Part shown: in pieces, positions 59,981 through 64,000 of the stretch | Layout: each line of letters opens with the position of its first letter | How positions within the stretch are numbered: position 1 is the first letter of the stretch | Assembly (NCBI GenBank): GCA_022560025.1 | Contig: JAFISE010000007.1 | Location: 186,001-250,000, forward strand | Origin: Stagonosporopsis chrysanthemi | Taxonomy: Eukaryota; Ascomycota; Dothideomycetes; Pleosporales; Didymellaceae | Direction: 5' to 3' | Length of the DNA: 64,000 bases | Position numbers and translations under genes: made by a program | The notes under the pieces: model-generated | Database searches by the model: none | What the model saw: the letters and a program-made list of their open reading frames with translations, nothing else | Told to the model about the DNA's origin: nothing

Positions 59981-61357
59981 ATTTATAACAACTAGACAGG
60001 AGACAACAAGGCTTCCTGTTCACTTAGCCCTATTTAAGCAACGTACCGGCAGATTAGTAGTTAGATAGGTAACTACTAGCAAAGATCTGCTGTTGTATGT
60101 TTTTAGAGTTTTTAGAATCCTTTTCTTGCGCCTGTTTAGCACTCCCCTCCCGCCATGTTGATGATAATGTTCAGCGTGTCAGGATGCTTGTAGCTAAGCA
60201 CTCTTTTTAACATGTCTGTCACTAGGTTGTGTTGCTTGGCAGACAAATTCAAGGGTAAGTCAGCAGCCTGCAGTACATAAGTGGTTGAAAGCGTTGTTGT
60301 AGATTAGCGTTTAGTTATCAGCAATAGAGCTGTTAATAATATAAGCTTGGGTGCTTGGGTGCTTGGGTGCATTCGCATAGTATAGCAGAATGACGCCCGT
60401 CATCCACAGCGTCTAAATAATTGTCTTTATGTTCTAGGTCAGGAGATATGAGTTGCGATAAAGAAGTTCGTGAGGAGCATGTTTTGCGCTACCTCACAAT
60501 CCAGAGACTGCAAGGGCTTTGCGAGATACTTGTTTTATTAATAGGGACGAGCAGAGGAAGCAGAATTAGAGACATGTTGTGTTTGCTTTAGTAGAAGCTG
60601 GGTTGAATAAGATAAATGTATACAATTAAATGTATGCTCAAGACTGGTACTAGGTGCTCTTCAGCGCGACTGGCTGCTTGTAGTAACTAACCTCTCCCTC
60701 TTGAGCTAGCCTTCTTCTGACGGCTAGCCTATTTGTGCCGGCTGGCTTGGCCATATACACCAAGGCAGCCGCAGCCCTTACGGACTGTCCCTTGAGTCAA
60801 TCTAAATGGGACGAAACTAATTAAATTATATTCTCCATGCTTCCTTTCATTCGCGGAAACAGGGCCTCGATGCAAGCTAAACGAATCCATGTTTCAATAG
60901 TTCGTCCGTGTTTAATTTCCCCGCAGCAATTCGCCGTTGCGCGGTGGCAAAGACCGCCGGACGCATGACGCCCTAAGCATTTCCAAGCCCTCATCGGCCA
61001 TGCTTGATAAAAAGCTTATCAAATTTAGCCTCAAGAGTGGGTGGTGTAAAACGCGGAGCTGGCAGAGTGCGCACATCAAATTAGTGGATGAAACAACGCT
61101 TAGACGAACTTGTCCTTCATATACCAGTATTTCATTACACGATTAAGTCTCCATCGACTGGACTGGAGGAATAATTGCGCACCGAGCTGAACAGCACAAG
61201 CGCCATGTCTGGGAGCACATTAGGGCACGGGTGCAATTACTCAAGCGACCGTAACGCATTCCATATATAATGGCTCGCAGTCAGATCGACAAGACTGTAC
61301 TAACTTTCTTCCGACTATACCTTGAGTGCAAGCTTCTCGTTCGAAGCGAACCTGAGA
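59981..61357. other. Flank of the repeat block, 5' region of the polygalacturonase
   Basis: No gene. Near 60347-60370 the octamer GCTTGGGT is repeated about three times in tandem. Normal base composition returns by about 60000. A short plus-strand frame (60937-61146) is not supported. Confidence 0.45.
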
Positions 61358-62717
61358 ATGTCCAGGTCTATCCTTGCTGCCTTGAGCGGCGCTCTACTTG
61401 TCAACAACCTACTTGCCGCCCCAACAGCATCCTCATGCACAGCAACCGATTACAGCCAAGTATCCGCCGTCATTGCTTCATGTACTGCAATCACCCTCAG
61501 CAACATTGCGGTTCCTGCTGGGAGCCAGCTTGATCTTACAAAAGTGAAACCCAGCACTACCGTGACCTTTGCTGGGACGACGGTGAGTTCGTGATCTATT
61601 GTTGCTTCTTGCTGTCAAGTCATGCTAAGTCATTGTGTCGCAGACTTTCGGCTTCAAAGCTTGGGAGAGCCCTCTTATCTTGATTGGAGGTACTGATTTC
61701 CACATCACTGCTGCGTCCGGGGCTGTTATTGACGGAAACGGATCGGCTTGGTGGGATGGACAAGGCGATAATGGCGTTGAGAAGTATGAGCGCTGGTACT
61801 GACCGTGTTATTTGTGCACTACTAAAATGTTGCAGGCCGGGCCACTTCATTCAGGTCAAAGCCGCCGGCACCAACTCGCTCATTGAGAATCTAGTAGTCA
61901 AGAACTATCCTGCTCATGGTTTCACGCTTGGAGGATCGAACTTGGTGGTCAAAAATGTCAAGCTGGACAATTCAGCTGGTAATGCTCCGAACAGTCTTTC
62001 AGGAGGGAAGCCTGCTGCGCATAAGTATGACACAAGTCGTCTTTTACGTCGACCGTTCTGCTAATGAAATACTAGTACGGACGGCTTTAATGTGAAAGCC
62101 AAGAATGTACTGCTCCAAGATATCACCGTCATCAACCAGGATGATTGCGTTGCCGTCAGCGGAGGCGCTGGGAATGTTACCGTGAGGAACGCGTCCTGCG
62201 ACGGTTCTCATGGCCTATCAATTGGAAGCGTCGGCAGTACGTTCTTCTCCGCTAAACATTGCAGTCTACTGACCGAGCCAGGTGATACAACCATCAAGGA
62301 CGTCTTCTTCTATGACTCCACAGTTAAGAACAGTCAGAACGGAGTTCGTATCAAAACCGTCTCTGGAGCAACAAATAGTGTTGTCCAAAACATTGTCTTC
62401 CAGAATATCAAGCTGTCCAATATTAACAAGTTCGGTATCGTAAGTATCATCCGCACTGCTCGGACGCCCAAATAGCGAGTTGACCAATCTATCAGGTTGT
62501 TGAACAAGACTACCTTAACGGCGGCCCATCAGGAACGCCCACCAACGGGGTCAAGATCCAAGACGTGGTTTTCAAGGCTGTCACCGGTACTGTTACTTCC
62601 AAGGCGAAAGATTACTATGTTCTTTGTGGTAGTGGTAGCTGTTCGAACATTACTTTCTCAAACGTGAAGGTCACCGGTGGTACTGGGGACAGCTGCAACT
62701 TTGGAAAGCTTTGTTAG
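61358..62717 (+). CDS. Endopolygalacturonase (GH28 pectinase)
   Basis: Secreted enzyme that hydrolyses alpha-1,4-galacturonan of pectin. Six exons: 61358-61582, 61644-61783, 61836-62024, 62076-62236, 62282-62439, 62496-62717; 364 aa, the usual size. A signal peptide is visible (MSRSILAALSGALL, cleavage near LAAP). All GH28 catalytic motifs are present once the introns are removed: HNTDGF at the exon 3/4 join, NQDDC, GSHG and RIK. The C-terminus has the conserved paired cysteines (CGSGSC and DSCNFGKLC). Each intron is 45-61 nt with GTRNGN donors. The gene is separated from the chitinase by the repeat block. It lies 3' to 3' with the NmrA-like gene, 235 bp apart. Confidence 0.95.
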
Positions 62718-62952
62718 CGATCTAGAATACATCATTAAAAATTGTTTGCAGACAAGTGTAAGACAGTACAAAAACACCTTCTATGAACTTAACCTAGCAT
62801 GGTCTAGACGTTGCGCAACTGGATCGCGCGCACAAAGCACGTCAATCCCGGCGGCACTCTCCTCACAGCTGTAGGACTTGTCAAAAAAAGGTACATGTCT
62901 TACTAGCAACTGACTTCCATCGCTTACCTTGTGAGGCATTCTCTTTACATTT

Positions 62953-63780
62953 TCAGTACGTCAGACCCACACACCTCCCCTCCCAACCACCCTCCTGCAC
63001 CACTTTTTCAAACACAAAAGCACCGACATCCCTCCCCCTCACACTCCACCCCAATTGCGGCCCCGCCTCTCTCACTCCATTTCTCTCAACCTCCCCACCC
63101 TTCCACTCCCATCCAATTCTCAGCCTCCCCAGCCCAGCCGGCGCCGCATCCGTCAACAGCATTGGCCTGACCACAACACAATCGCGGATATGCCTTCCTT
63201 CGTCCTCCACGAGCAAACGCTCAGCTTTCTTCTTGTCCAGATGCGGAACATGCAGCGTGTAGTGGGAGATTGGGAACAGTAGCAATGGCACGTCTCGCGT
63301 CTTGTCGCTGATCCCCGTGGTAGAGATGCTGATGAATAGCGGCTTCGCGCCCTGTTCTGTCGCCACCACGCCCTCGGTCTTTAGGTGCTCGAGTGCGCGA
63401 AAAATAGCCAGGGTTGCGTCTTCGCAGATATGCACATCGCTCAGTATGATTGGTTGCCAGAAACTCCATTGCAGGACTGGGTACCCGCCGATGCCGAAGG
63501 TTATGACATCTACTAGCTTGGATGGGTCATGAGGATGCCTAAGCACAGAAGAGACGGCGGTGACGTCCTTGATGTCGCCAGCGTGAATAGCGAGGCGAGC
63601 TTCGATGATCTTAAGCGGGATGTTGTGAGTGGTGCGGAGCATATCGATAAGCTTTTGGGGCGTACGAGCGAGAGCTGTGCACTTATGACCAGCCTGGAGG
63701 GCGTGGGCTAGAGCTGTGTTACAAACACCACCCGTGGCACCGAAGAAAGCGAGGGCTTGTTGCGGGGCAGACGCCAACAT
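62953..63780 (-). CDS. NmrA-like / atypical SDR Rossmann-fold protein
   Basis: 275 aa, no intron, start at 63780. The N-terminus ALAFFGATGGVCNTALAHAL has the glycine-rich NAD(P)-binding turn (GATGGxC in place of the third Gly). It is followed by HKCTALARTPQKL with Arg at the end of strand beta-2, which favours NADP. HAGDIKD and ITFGIGG are the strand-4 and strand-5 turns of NAD(P)H-binding NmrA-type proteins. The C-terminal third contains VVVRPMLLTD and a Gly/Glu-rich segment. No Ser-Tyr-Lys catalytic set is evident, so it could be a sensor or a reductase. The function is not assignable beyond the fold. Confidence 0.75.
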   Translation of the reverse strand: MLASAPQQALAFFGATGGVCNTALAHALQAGHKCTALARTPQKLIDMLRTTHNIPLKIIEARLAIHAGDIKDVTAVSSVLRHPHDPSKLVDVITFGIGGYPVLQWSFWQPIILSDVHICEDATLAIFRALEHLKTEGVVATEQGAKPLFISISTTGISDKTRDVPLLLFPISHYTLHVPHLDKKKAERLLVEDEGRHIRDCVVVRPMLLTDAAPAGLGRLRIGWEWKGGEVERNGVREAGPQLGWSVRGRDVGAFVFEKVVQEGGWEGRCVGLTY

Positions 63781-64000
63781 GGCTTGAATAGGTTTCGGAT
63801 AAGGTGTTACGAGTTCGTGAATATGTGAAGTGATGTCAGAACAGCTTGTGGTACCGAGTGAGCCTTGAGGTTTCTCGCTGAGTAGCTGGATGTCCTATGC
63901 ATGACCGTAGCCTCTTCTTTATGTGTGATCAGTTACCGTCAAATCACCCCAGGTCTTCATCATCTCGGCCGACCACCATACTCCTGCATCGACTCTTGTC
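63781..64000. other. Window end, upstream of the NmrA-like gene
   Basis: 220 bp with no feature beyond the presumed promoter of the minus-strand gene. Confidence 0.4.

Noticed and set aside
1..64000. CRISPR arrays, bacterial operons or phage genes
   Set aside because: None seen; introns and gene content are fungal throughout.

Overview
The window is nuclear DNA of a filamentous ascomycete, probably a dothideomycete; the class is an inference from overall protein similarity. Evidence: short introns (about 45-100 nt) with GTRNGT-type donors and CTGAC/CTAAC branch sites, two filamentous-fungus-type chitin synthases, a nucleus-type tRNA-Asn with an anticodon-loop intron, and an AT-saturated, stop-riddled repeat block of the kind left by repeat-induced point mutation (RIP).

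Left half, about 1-27.5 kb, is gene-dense and made of conserved housekeeping genes. In order: a chitin synthase with an N-terminal myosin-motor-like domain (+), END3 endocytic EH-domain protein (+), tRNA-Asn(GTT) (-), UPF2/NMD2 nonsense-mediated decay factor (-), a second chitin synthase without a motor domain (+), a YSA1-type Nudix hydrolase (-) divergent from a mitochondrial FAD oxidoreductase resembling L-2-hydroxyglutarate dehydrogenase (+), a small one-pass membrane protein with a hexanucleotide-repeat RE tract (-), an F-box-like protein (-) and a SNF2 ATPase of the HELLS/Lsh/DDM1 group (-). Gene models were rebuilt with introns; UPF2 starts with a 19-nt micro-exon.

Middle, about 28-52 kb, is accessory in character. 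A DUF7708/degenerate-NTPase protein (-) lies 243 bp from a divergent AAA+ ATPase (+) carrying two frameshifts and a nonsense codon. Then come a decayed membrane-protein relic, a small AT-rich island, an unrecognised 481-aa protein, a small secreted protein, a very large GH18 chitinase (LysM, CBM18, GH18, Cys/Gly-rich linker, three C-terminal CBM18 modules), and a second divergent pair: a damaged unknown gene (-) and a coiled-coil gene (+).

Right part: about 52.3-59.85 kb holds no gene. It is an AT-rich RIP-type block whose minus strand still shows a Ty3/gypsy reverse transcriptase around 56.5-57 kb, with a roughly 440-bp near-palindrome at its left end and a 125-bp GC-richer element with inverted ends at its right. 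After it come an endopolygalacturonase (+, six exons) and an NmrA-like Rossmann protein (-).

Functionally the window is weighted to the cell surface: two chitin synthases, an endocytosis factor, a chitin-binding chitinase and a pectinase. The most unusual material is the pair of divergent, partly broken gene pairs and the structured edges of the RIP block.
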